Below, in pieces: positions 8,939 to 15,521 of a stretch of 64,000 nucleotides of DNA. This stretch comes from Streptomyces sp. B21-083 (GTDB lineage Bacteria; Actinomycetota; Actinomycetes; Streptomycetales; Streptomycetaceae). The notes below the pieces were generated by a model. It was given only the letters and a program-made list of their open reading frames with translations, made no database searches and was not told the DNA's origin. Location: contig NZ_JARUND010000002.1 in NCBI RefSeq assembly GCF_036898825.1, positions 1,860,001 to 1,924,000 on the forward strand, given 5' to 3'. Position 1 is the first letter of the stretch; the number at the start of each line of letters is the position of its first letter. The position numbers and the translations under genes are program-made.

Positions 8939-10507
8939 TCAGACCGACGCCGAGATGGTCCGGATGACCCGGTCGCGTTCCGCGTCCTCGCCGTACGCGT
9001 CGAGGTGGATCTCGCCGGCCGCGAGGACGACGACCCGGTCGGCGACCTCCAGGATCTCGTCGACGTCGGCGGACAGGACGAGTACGGCGGCGCCCTCGGC
9101 GGCGAGGGCGCGGGCGCGGCGGCCGATGTCGCGCCGGGCGCCGATGTCCACGCCTCGGAACGGTTCGTCCAGGATGAGGACGCGGGGGCGTTCGGCGAGC
9201 CAGCGGCCGACGACGACCTTCTGCTGGTTGCCGCCGGACAGCTCCTCGACGGTGCTGTGTTCGTCCCGGGCGACGACACCGAGGGCCTCGATGGTGTCGC
9301 GGCCGAGGGCGTCCTCCTTGGAGCGGTTCACCAGCCCGGCCGTCGAGAGGGACCTGAGGAACGGCAGCGAGATGTTCTGGGCGAGTGACCAGCCGGGGAC
9401 CAGGGCATCCGCGTGCCGGTCCTCGGGGACGAGGTGGACGCCGGCCCGGATCGCGTCGGCGGGGCGGCGCGGCGCGTACGGCTTGCCGTCCAGCTCGACG
9501 GCGCCGGTGGCGAAGGGTTCCGCGCCGAAGAGACCGCGGGCCAGTTCCGACTTGCCGGCGCCCAACAGGCCGACGATGCCGGTGACTTCGCCCGCTCGCA
9601 GGTCCAGGTTCTGGGGTGTACGGCCGTCCAGGAGCCGTACGCCGCGCAGGGACAGGAGGGTCTCGCCGGGCGCGTGCTCTGCGCGGGGGCGGGCGGTGGT
9701 CGCTTCCTGGGCCTGGGCGAGCATGGCGCGCAGGGCGCTGTCCCAGTCGAAGGGTTTGACCTGGTCCTCGGTGAGACGGCCGTCCCGAAGGACGACCAGT
9801 CGGTCCGCCAGCGCGTCGATCTCGCCGAGGCGGTGGGAGACGTAGAGGACCGCGATGTTGTCGTCGCGCATCTTCTCGACCAGCGCGAACAGGCGTTCCG
9901 CCTCCGCCGCGGAGAGCGCGGACGTCGGTTCGTCGAGGATCAGCAGCCCGGGGCGGGTGGCCAGGGCTCGGGCGAGGATCAGCAACTGGCGGTCGGAAAT
10001 GCCGAGTTCGGTGACGTCCCGCTTGAGGAGGGCGTCGCTCCAGCCGAGGTCGAGGGCCGACTGGATCTCGCGGGCGCGGGCCAGTACGCGGCGCCCGTTC
10101 AAGAACGGGTTGCCGCGTGCCTGGGCCAGCTCCTCGAAGACCAGGTTCTCGGCGACGGTGAGCCCGGGCACGATGCCCTCGCCGATCCGCTGGTGGACCG
10201 TCTGGATGCCCAACTGGCGGGCGGCGAGCGGCGATTGGAGAGCGGCCCGGACCCCGTTCACCGTCACTTCGCCGCCGTGGTCCGTGTGGACGCCGGACAG
10301 GATCTTGATGAGCGTGGACTTGCCGGCCCCGTTCGCGCCGAGCAGCGCGACCACGCTGCCCGGTGCGATGTCCAGCGAGACGGACTCCAGGACCGTTCTG
10401 CCGCCGAAGGCCATGCTGACGTCCCGCAGACCGACCGCCGGCGAGGCCGGAGCGGCGTGCGACACCTCGGACGGCTCAGACGCCTTCGACGCCTCAGTGG
10501 GCGACAT
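8939..10507 (-). CDS. Ribose-type ABC importer ATPase (two nucleotide-binding domains)
   Basis: Fused ATPase subunit of the RbsA/LsrA/MglA type, 522 residues. Domain 1 has Walker A GANGAGKS near residue 57 and Walker B LLILDEPTSAL near 180. Domain 2 has the degenerate Walker A GLLGAGKSE near 318 and signature ELSGGNQQKVVVGRWLA near 428 with ILDEPFRGVD. Degenerate second sites are usual for this subfamily. The start overlaps the end of the binding-protein gene by 14 bases, pointing to translational coupling. Followed by permease and mtnK; predicted methylthioribose uptake. Confidence 0.88.
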   Translation of the reverse strand: MSPTEASKASEPSEVSHAAPASPAVGLRDVSMAFGGRTVLESVSLDIAPGSVVALLGANGAGKSTLIKILSGVHTDHGGEVTVNGVRAALQSPLAARQLGIQTVHQRIGEGIVPGLTVAENLVFEELAQARGNPFLNGRRVLARAREIQSALDLGWSDALLKRDVTELGISDRQLLILARALATRPGLLILDEPTSALSAAEAERLFALVEKMRDDNIAVLYVSHRLGEIDALADRLVVLRDGRLTEDQVKPFDWDSALRAMLAQAQEATTARPRAEHAPGETLLSLRGVRLLDGRTPQNLDLRAGEVTGIVGLLGAGKSELARGLFGAEPFATGAVELDGKPYAPRRPADAIRAGVHLVPEDRHADALVPGWSLAQNISLPFLRSLSTAGLVNRSKEDALGRDTIEALGVVARDEHSTVEELSGGNQQKVVVGRWLAERPRVLILDEPFRGVDIGARRDIGRRARALAAEGAAVLVLSADVDEILEVADRVVVLAAGEIHLDAYGEDAERDRVIRTISASV

Positions 10508-11591
10508 TGGCGATCCAGTCGGCCGTGCTGACCTGGGAGAGGTTCAGCGCGGGCAGTGCGGCGCGCAGCTGGTCCATGTTCTGGATGTTCTTGCTCTTCA
10601 GGAAGTCCTGGGTGATGGCGACGGCCGGGAACTCGACCGACGTCTTGTTCAGCTGTCCGGCCAGTTCCAGGGCGGCGGTACGGACGACCGCGGCGCCGAC
10701 GGCGGACGGGTCGGTGCCCGCGGTGGCGACCCAGGGGCTGCCGGCGGCGGTCATGTTCTGGATGTCGGCGTTGGAGACGTCCGCGCCGAACACCTTCACC
10801 TTGTCCTGGAGTTTCTTGTTCTGCACGGCGAGGACGGTGCCCTTGGCCAGCTCGTCGTAGGGGGCGAAGACGCCCGTCACGTCCGAGTGCTGGGTGAGCG
10901 CGGCGGAGACCAGCGGCACGTTGTCCGTGGCGGTGGAGTCGGTGACCTTGCCGACCTTGAACGCCTGCTTCCAGCCGTTGGTGTCGACCGCCGACTTCCA
11001 GACGCTGTCGCGCTTGTCGAGGGCCGCGTAGCCGGCGACGTTGACGTAGCCGACCTTGGCGTTCTTGCCGAGTTCCTTCGCCATCACGTCGAGGACGGCC
11101 TGGGCCATGCTCGCGTCGTCCTGCTCGGTGCTGACGACGCCCTTCGTCGCGGTGTCGACGTCGTAGACGACGACCTTGACGCCCTTCTTCACGGCCTTGT
11201 CGATCTCGGGCTGGATCGTCGAGGGGAAGCCGTGGTCCACGATGATCGCCTGCGCGCCCGAGTTGATCGCCGAGGACAGGTCGGTGGCCTGCTTGGCGTT
11301 GTCGGCCTGGGCGTCGTACACGGTCAGGTCGATGCCGAGGGCCTTGGCCTGCGCCTTGGCGCCGTTGCCCCACTGCTCGAAGTAGTCGCCGGCGCCGCTC
11401 TGGCGGACCAGCGCGACCTTGACCGTGCCCTTGTCGAAGGGCGCGGGCTTCGTGCCGGTGGCGGCGGAGGCGGAGGCGCCCGTGTCGCCGGTGTTCTCGG
11501 AGGCGTTCGTCGACTGCGAGCAGCCCGCGAGGAAGAGCGCCGAGACGGAGGCCAGCGAGAGCGCGGCGAGGGGAAGACGGGTGCGGGACAT
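10494..11591 (-). CDS. Sugar-binding lipoprotein of the predicted methylthioribose ABC importer
   Basis: Periplasmic-binding-protein-1-like (RbsB class) lipoprotein, 365 residues. The signal peptide ends in the lipobox LAGC at residues 21-24 (SALFLAGCSQ), followed by a Ser/Thr/Ala linker. The mature part has the type-1 pattern KVALVRQSGAGDYFEQW, INSGAQAIIVDHGFP and VVVYDVDTATKG, fitting a pentose-like ligand in a two-lobe pocket. It is the first structural gene of the lipoprotein-ATPase-permease-mtnK operon. A short Cys-ending reading frame with its own promoter lies upstream at 11754-11825. Ligand identity is inferred from mtnK linkage. Confidence 0.87.
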   Translation of the reverse strand: MSRTRLPLAALSLASVSALFLAGCSQSTNASENTGDTGASASAATGTKPAPFDKGTVKVALVRQSGAGDYFEQWGNGAKAQAKALGIDLTVYDAQADNAKQATDLSSAINSGAQAIIVDHGFPSTIQPEIDKAVKKGVKVVVYDVDTATKGVVSTEQDDASMAQAVLDVMAKELGKNAKVGYVNVAGYAALDKRDSVWKSAVDTNGWKQAFKVGKVTDSTATDNVPLVSAALTQHSDVTGVFAPYDELAKGTVLAVQNKKLQDKVKVFGADVSNADIQNMTAAGSPWVATAGTDPSAVGAAVVRTAALELAGQLNKTSVEFPAVAITQDFLKSKNIQNMDQLRAALPALNLSQVSTADWIANVAH

Positions 11592-11753
11592 GGCGGGACT
11601 CCAGGTGCGGGGCGGTACGGGAGGGAGAGGGAGATGAAGGGGCGCGATGGCCTGAAGGCGTAGGCGCGGGAGTGTCCGGCCCCGAGCGCGGTACGGCGGC
11701 GTGGGGTGGGATCCACGCCACGGCCGGGGGCGTCTCGGGTACTCCGGGTCAGG

Positions 11754-11825
11754 TCAGCGACAGCGGGCTGTGGTCGACCGGAGCAAGTCCACGTACAGCC
11801 GCCGCACGAGCAGCAGCGTCTTCAT
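11754..11825 (-). CDS. Short leader peptide upstream of the importer-mtnK operon, probably leaderless
   Basis: A 23-codon frame whose core is RRLYVDLLRSTTARC, with a single Cys as the second-last residue. From memory this resembles the 'RRxHVDLxRxxSxxC' leader peptides found in front of Streptomyces sulfur genes. There is no ribosome site, but a -10 box ends 6 bases before the ATG and a TTGACG -35 lies 18 bases further up, so the mRNA would begin at or next to the start codon. About 160 bases of untranslated leader follow, the last part C/T-rich on this strand. It probably acts in cis as a sulfur or cysteine sensor (inference). Confidence 0.7.
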   Translation of the reverse strand: MKTLLLVRRLYVDLLRSTTARCR

Positions 11826-11831
11826 AGGGAG

Positions 11832-11861
11832 ATCATGAGAACGTTTCCAGCCATTCGTCAA
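11832..11861 (-). promoter_or_regulatory. Promoter of the importer-mtnK operon (leaderless leader peptide)
   Basis: On the minus strand, TTGACG (11856-11861) and CATGAT (11832-11837) are separated by 18 bases. The -10 box ends 6 bases before the leader-peptide ATG at 11825, the spacing expected for a transcript starting at the ATG. The -35 box overlaps a TTCGTCA element (plus strand 11854-11860) that recurs at 11900-11906. Confidence 0.65.
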
Positions 11862-11900
11862 AGCCTTGGACACCGGATCTCAGCATATGGAACGCCGGAT

Positions 11901-11938
11901 TCGTCACACTCTGACGACCCGCCGACGGGAGTTACCAT
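11901..11938 (+). promoter_or_regulatory. mtnDCB operon promoter with inverted repeat
   Basis: CTGACG (11911-11916) and TACCAT (11933-11938) with a 16-base spacer form a plausible promoter about 40 bases before the leader peptide. The -35 box is inside the inverted repeat TCGTCA-CACTC-TGACGA (11901-11917, perfect 6-bp arms), a candidate operator. The half-site TCGTCA is also present in the divergent promoter (11855-11860). Confidence 0.5.
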
Positions 11939-11977
11939 CACGGAACCGGCATCCGATCCGGAACAGTGAGGCTTCCG

Positions 11978-12049
11978 ATGATGACGACACCCTGCGCGAC
12001 AGCGGTACGACGCTGTACCGACGCGCGGTGTCGCGGCTGTCGCGACTGA
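11978..12049 (+). CDS. Cys-rich leader peptide upstream of mtnD
   Basis: A 23-codon frame (ATG ATG tandem start at 11978/11981) with AGTGAGG at 11965-11971 as ribosome site. It contains four Cys codons, the last three clustered in RCTDARCRGCRD immediately before the TGA. Such a density is highly unusual for Streptomyces. A C/T-rich, G-poor tract of about 75 bases separates it from mtnD. The layout fits a cysteine-responsive attenuator that senses translation of the Cys codons, as described for polycysteine upstream frames in mycobacteria; the mechanism here is inferred. Confidence 0.7.
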   Translation: MMTTPCATAVRRCTDARCRGCRD

Positions 12050-12126
12050 CGACCGGCCCGTCACCTCCTGTTCCTGCCTTTGTTCGCTGCCCTCGTTCTC
12101 CCGTGTTCCACACTCCACTCCCCCCT
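12050..12126 (+). promoter_or_regulatory. C/T-rich, G-poor tract between leader peptide and mtnD
   Basis: From 12061 to 12126 the plus strand is almost only C and T with about ten G residues, in a genome where G is abundant. It begins right after the leader-peptide stop and ends at the mtnD ribosome site. Unstructured C-rich RNA is the typical landing site of Rho. A matching tract follows the leader peptide at 15352-15417. Confidence 0.5.
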
Positions 12127-12148
12127 TGAGCCCTCTGGAGTTGCTCCC

Positions 12149-12748
12149 ATGACCCTGCTGACGACCTGGCCCGAGTCCGGCCCGGAGACCGTCGTGCGCC
12201 GTACCTCCGACCCGGCCGAGATCGCCGCCGCGCTTGCCCCCATCGGGGTGCGCTACGAGCAGTGGCCGATCCGCGAGGACGTGCCGGCGGACGCCGACAG
12301 CGACACCGTGTTCGCCGCGTACGGCCCGGAGATCGACAAGCTGAACGCCGAGGAGGGCTTCACCACGGTCGACGTCCTCGGTCTGCACCCCAGCGACGAC
12401 CCGGAGTTCCCGGCGAAGGCGAAGGCGGCCCGCGCGAAGTTCCTCCAGGAGCACACGCACGACGACGATGACGAGGTCCGCTTCTTCGTCTCCGGCTCCG
12501 GCATCTTCTATCTGCACGTGGGCGGCGAGGTGCACGCCGTGTACTGCGAGAAGGGCGACCTGCTGGGCGTGCCGCGCGGCACCACCCACTGGTTCGACAT
12601 GGGCACCAGCCCGGCCTTCACCGCGATCCGCTTCTTCCACGAGGAGGACGGCTGGATCGGCAACTTCACCGGCTCGGCCATCGCCTCCCGCTTCCCGGAC
12701 TACGACACGATCGACGCCGGGTTCCAGCAGGACAGGGCCGCCGCGTGA
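12149..12748 (+). CDS. mtnD: Acireductone dioxygenase
   Basis: Converts 1,2-dihydroxy-3-keto-5-methylthiopentene and O2 to 4-methylthio-2-oxobutanoate and formate, the last ring of the methionine salvage chain. 199 residues, cupin fold. The metal-binding motif [13 protein letters not shown] (H-x-H-x5-E, near residues 103-110) and the fourth ligand in TTHWFDMG are present. The ATG at 12149 has CTGGAG upstream. Its stop overlaps the GTG start of mtnC (GTGA). The bound metal (iron or nickel) decides the product and cannot be read from sequence. Confidence 0.93.
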   Translation: MTLLTTWPESGPETVVRRTSDPAEIAAALAPIGVRYEQWPIREDVPADADSDTVFAAYGPEIDKLNAEEGFTTVDVLGLHPSDDPEFPAKAKAARAKFLQEHTHDDDDEVRFFVSGSGIFYLHVGGEVHAVYCEKGDLLGVPRGTTHWFDMGTSPAFTAIRFFHEEDGWIGNFTGSAIASRFPDYDTIDAGFQQDRAAA

Positions 12749-13482
12749 CGTCGCACCATGACGTGGACGACGTGGATGCCGTGGTGCTCGACATCGAGGG
12801 CACCACGAGCGCCACGGGGTTCGTCGTCGACGTGCTGTATCCGTACTCACGCTCTCGTTTCGGAGCACTGCTCTCGGAGCGGAGCGGTGATCCGGAGGTG
12901 GCGCGGGCGGTCGCGCAGGTGCGCGAGCTGATCGACGAGCCCGACGCCGATGCCGTGCTCGTCGAGAAGACCCTCAACGCCTGGCTGGACGAGGAACGCA
13001 AGGCGACGCCCCTCAAGACGCTTCAGGGCATCATCTGGTCCGAGGGCTTCGCGCGCGGCGACCTCGTCTCGCACTTCTACGACGACGTCCTGCCGGCGTT
13101 GCGCGCCTGGCACACGGCGGGGCTCCGGCTCTACGTCTACTCCTCGGGATCGGTCGCCGCGCAGCGCGCGTGGTTCGCGTCCACCCCGGAGGGCGACCTG
13201 CTGCCGCTCGTCTCGGGCCTGTACGACACCGAGAACGCGGGGCCCAAGCAGGAGCCGGAGTCGTACCGCCGGATCGCGGAGGCCACCGGCACCGCCGACC
13301 CGAGCCGTCTCCTCTTCCTCTCCGACCGGCCGGGCGAGCTGGACGCGGCGCGCGCCGCCGGGTGGCGGGCCGTGGGGATCCGGCGGCCCGGGGAGCCGTA
13401 CTACGAGCAGGGCGTCGGGGACCACGCGCAGGCGGGGTCGTTCGACGAGATCAGCATCACCAGTTCAAGGAGCACCACATGA
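12745..13482 (+). CDS. mtnC: Enolase-phosphatase E1 (2,3-diketo-5-methylthiopentyl-1-phosphate)
   Basis: Bifunctional HAD-family enzyme that enolises and dephosphorylates diketo-methylthiopentyl-phosphate to the acireductone used by MtnD. 245 residues. HAD motif I is [10 protein letters not shown] (near 12-21), motif [13 protein letters not shown], the Lys in [12 protein letters not shown] and motif [16 protein letters not shown]. Translation is coupled to mtnD by a 4-base overlap and to mtnB by another. GTG is chosen as start because of that overlap. Confidence 0.93.
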   Translation: MTSHHDVDDVDAVVLDIEGTTSATGFVVDVLYPYSRSRFGALLSERSGDPEVARAVAQVRELIDEPDADAVLVEKTLNAWLDEERKATPLKTLQGIIWSEGFARGDLVSHFYDDVLPALRAWHTAGLRLYVYSSGSVAAQRAWFASTPEGDLLPLVSGLYDTENAGPKQEPESYRRIAEATGTADPSRLLFLSDRPGELDAARAAGWRAVGIRRPGEPYYEQGVGDHAQAGSFDEISITSSRSTT

Positions 13483-14099
13483 CCGCCGACATCAGCACCC
13501 TCGACCTGGAGGAGGCGGGGGCGGTACTCGCCGCCGAGTCCGCCCGCTTCGCCTCCTTCGGCTGGATGCGGGGCACTTCCGGGAACCTGTCCGTGGTGCT
13601 GTCCCGCAGTCCGCTCCTTCTGGCGGTCACCGCGAGCGGTCACGACAAGGGCGAACTGACGCCCGCCGACGTGGTGTTGGTCGACTCGCGGGGCGCGGCT
13701 GTCGAGGGCGGCAAGCCGTCCGCCGAGGCCGAGCTGCACGCCCGGGTCGCCGCGCTGACCGGGGCCGGTGCGGTGGTGCACGTGCACACCGTGGCGTCGG
13801 TCGCGATGGGCCGGCGTGAGCCGGGCGGGATCGTGTTCAAGGACATCGAGATGCTCAAGGGTGTCGGCCGGCCCGCCCACGACGTCGAGGTGACCCTGCC
13901 GGTCATCGCCAACAGCCAGGACATGAAGGTGCTCGGCGACCGGCTGGAGGCGGCACGCGACCCCCGGATGCCGGCCGTGGTGGTCGCGGGGCACGGTCTG
14001 TACGTGTGGGGGGACAACCCCCGTCAGGCCCGGCACCACACCGAAGTCGTGGAGTGGCTGCTGGAGTTGGAGCTCAGCGCTCCGCGGGACGGACGGTAG
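13479..14099 (+). CDS. mtnB: Methylthioribulose-1-phosphate dehydratase
   Basis: Class II aldolase/adducin family enzyme that dehydrates methylthioribulose-1-phosphate to the diketo compound used by MtnC. 206 residues. It shows GWMRGTSGNLSV near the N terminus, catalytic Glu in SAEAELHARV, zinc ligands HVHT (near 89-92) and the third His in VVAGHGLYVWG. The ATG at 13479 has CAAGGAG upstream and overlaps the mtnC stop. Last gene of the mtnD-mtnC-mtnB operon; a hairpin repeat follows. Confidence 0.92.
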   Translation: MTADISTLDLEEAGAVLAAESARFASFGWMRGTSGNLSVVLSRSPLLLAVTASGHDKGELTPADVVLVDSRGAAVEGGKPSAEAELHARVAALTGAGAVVHVHTVASVAMGRREPGGIVFKDIEMLKGVGRPAHDVEVTLPVIANSQDMKVLGDRLEAARDPRMPAVVVAGHGLYVWGDNPRQARHHTEVVEWLLELELSAPRDGR

Positions 14100-14113
14100 T
14101 CAAACCGCGGGCC

Positions 14114-14163
14114 GGTGGGGGCTGGTCGCGCAGTTCCCCGCGCCCCTATCGGGGCGCGGGGAA
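14114..14163. terminator. Bidirectional terminator formed by the interspersed Streptomyces repeat
   Basis: TTCCCCGCGCCCC (14134-14146) pairs perfectly with GGGGCGCGGGGAA (14151-14163) around the loop TATC. It lies between the convergent mtnB and mtnA stops, 4 bases from the mtnA stop. The left arm extends to 14114 with the full repeat sequence also seen at 6505-6537 and 8864-8896. Confidence 0.8.
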
Positions 14164-14166
14164 TCG

Positions 14167-15207
14167 CTACTTCAAGCGGTCGCCCGGGAGTTCACCGGCG
14201 GAGACCTCCAACACGCCCCGCTCGGTGACCAGTCCCGTCACCAGCCTGCCCGGCGTCACGTCGAACGCCGGGTTGTGGCCGCGCGACTCGGCGGGTGCCG
14301 TGCGGACGCCTGCCCACTCCAACACCTCGTTCTCGCCCCGGAGTTCGATGTGGATGTCGTCGCCGGTGGCCGTCGCCAGGTCCACCGTGGTCGTGGGCGC
14401 CGCCACCAGGAACGGGATTCCGGCGTCCGCGCAGGCCAGTGCGACCCCGACCGTGCCGACCTTGTTGGCGGTGTCCCCGTTCGCCGCGATCCGGTCCGCG
14501 CCGACGATCGCCGCGTCGACCTCGCCGCGCAGGATCGTGCCCGCCGCGGCCCCGTCCGCCTGGACGTAGTGCGGGATGCCCTCCTGGACCAGCTCCCAGG
14601 CGGTCAGGCGCGAGCCCTGGAGCAGCGGGCGCGTCTCGTCGGCGTACACGAGCTCCAGCCGGCCTCGCGCGTGCAGTTCGCGGATGACACCAAGTGCCGT
14701 ACCCCATCCGGCTGTTGCGAGCGCACCCGTGTTGCAGTGGGTCAGGACGCGCAGCGGGCGGTCCCCGACGGTGTCGGCGACACGCTTGAGCAGCCAGTCG
14801 GCGCCGTGCGCGCCCATCGCGCGGTTGCCCTCGACGTCCTCGCGCTGCACGGCGGCGGCCTCTTCGAGTACCGCCTCCAGGCCCTCCTCGAAGCGGGTCA
14901 TGACCCGGTCCACGCACACCATGAGGTTGACCGCGGTCGGCCGGGCCTCGCGGATCCGGGCCACGGCCTCGCGCACCTGCTCCTGCGTCCAGCCCGCACG
15001 CTCGCCCTGGAGCAGCGCCAGCGCGACCCCGTACGCGCCCGCCGCGCCGATCGCGGGCGCGCCCCGCACGACGAGCCGCTGGATCGCGTCCACCAACGCG
15101 TCCACATCGCGGACATCCCTGGTCTCGTGGCGGTGCGGCAGCAGGGTCTGGTCGATGAGCGCGAGGCTGTTTCCGGTCCAGCCGACGGCGCGCAGTTCCT
15201 GGGGCAT
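14167..15207 (-). CDS. mtnA: S-methyl-5-thioribose-1-phosphate isomerase
   Basis: Isomerises MTR-1-phosphate to methylthioribulose-1-phosphate, feeding MtnB. 346 residues, eIF-2B-alpha-like fold. It shows VRGAPAIGAAGAYG near residue 50, the catalytic Cys in VLTHCNTGALATAGWGTALGV and the catalytic Asp in AAIVGADRIAANGDTANKVGT. The ATG at 15207 has CAGGAG 7-9 bases upstream; the frame is open further up but overlaps the divergent operon's leader. It stands alone, convergent to mtnDCB and divergent from the nucleoside importer operon. Confidence 0.93.
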   Translation of the reverse strand: MPQELRAVGWTGNSLALIDQTLLPHRHETRDVRDVDALVDAIQRLVVRGAPAIGAAGAYGVALALLQGERAGWTQEQVREAVARIREARPTAVNLMVCVDRVMTRFEEGLEAVLEEAAAVQREDVEGNRAMGAHGADWLLKRVADTVGDRPLRVLTHCNTGALATAGWGTALGVIRELHARGRLELVYADETRPLLQGSRLTAWELVQEGIPHYVQADGAAAGTILRGEVDAAIVGADRIAANGDTANKVGTVGVALACADAGIPFLVAAPTTTVDLATATGDDIHIELRGENEVLEWAGVRTAPAESRGHNPAFDVTPGRLVTGLVTERGVLEVSAGELPGDRLK

Positions 15208-15254
15208 AACGGGACGCTCCTGAAGTTCCGGCGGTGCGCGACACCGTACATGAC

Positions 15255-15275
15255 CTCGAAGAACCACAGTTCGAG
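15255..15275. promoter_or_regulatory. Inverted repeat in the mtnA / importer divergent region
   Basis: CTCGAA (15255-15260) and TTCGAG (15270-15275) are perfect 6-bp arms around a 9-base centre, about midway between the mtnA start and the leader peptide of the second operon. It is a candidate binding site for a regulator of both transcription units; no family is assigned. Confidence 0.4.
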
Positions 15276-15305
15276 ACAGCTGGGCCGGTGGCCGAACTCC
15301 GGTGT

Positions 15306-15311
15306 TAGAGT
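15306..15311 (+). promoter_or_regulatory. -10 box of the nucleoside importer operon
   Basis: TAGAGT fits the Streptomyces vegetative -10 consensus and lies 40 bases before the leader-peptide start. No convincing -35 box is seen at 16-19 bases upstream, so an activator or another sigma factor may be needed. Confidence 0.4.
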
Positions 15312-15351
15312 CCAGCACCCGCACCAGCAGGGCCCAGGTGAAGGAGGACGC

Positions 15352-15417
15352 GTGCCGCTCACCATGCGCCGCTTCCTCGACCACGGCCACTGTGCGAGCG
15401 ACGGCTGTCGACGCTGA
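15352..15417 (+). CDS. Cys-containing leader peptide upstream of the nucleoside importer operon
   Basis: A 21-codon frame starting with GTG, with a strong ribosome site AAGGAGG at 15341-15347. Its end is HCASDGCRR, so two Cys codons fall within the last eight codons, as in the leader upstream of mtnD. An internal ATG at 15364 could start a 17-residue version. A C/T-rich tract follows its TGA. Likely a cis-acting sulfur attenuator (inference). Confidence 0.65.
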   Translation: MPLTMRRFLDHGHCASDGCRR

Positions 15418-15471
15418 CCCGTCCCCCTCCGCGTCCCCGTCCCGCCCCCTCTTTTCTCTCCCCACCCTCGG
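15418..15471 (+). promoter_or_regulatory. C/T-rich, G-poor tract after the second Cys leader
   Basis: Directly after the leader stop, about 54 bases are nearly pure C/T with five or six isolated G residues (for example CCCCCTCTTTTCTCTCCCC). This is the same arrangement as at 12050-12126 and is consistent with a Rho loading site between leader and first gene. Confidence 0.5.
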
Positions 15472-15521
15472 GCTCAGCGCAGAGCGCGGGCTGTGCCGTA
15501 CGTGCCTTCGGAAGGTCCCCG

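Noticed and set aside
11592..15521. SAM riboswitch upstream of the salvage operons
   Set aside because: I looked for the conserved SAM-I and SAM-IV core segments in the leaders and did not see them; a covariance-model scan would settle this.
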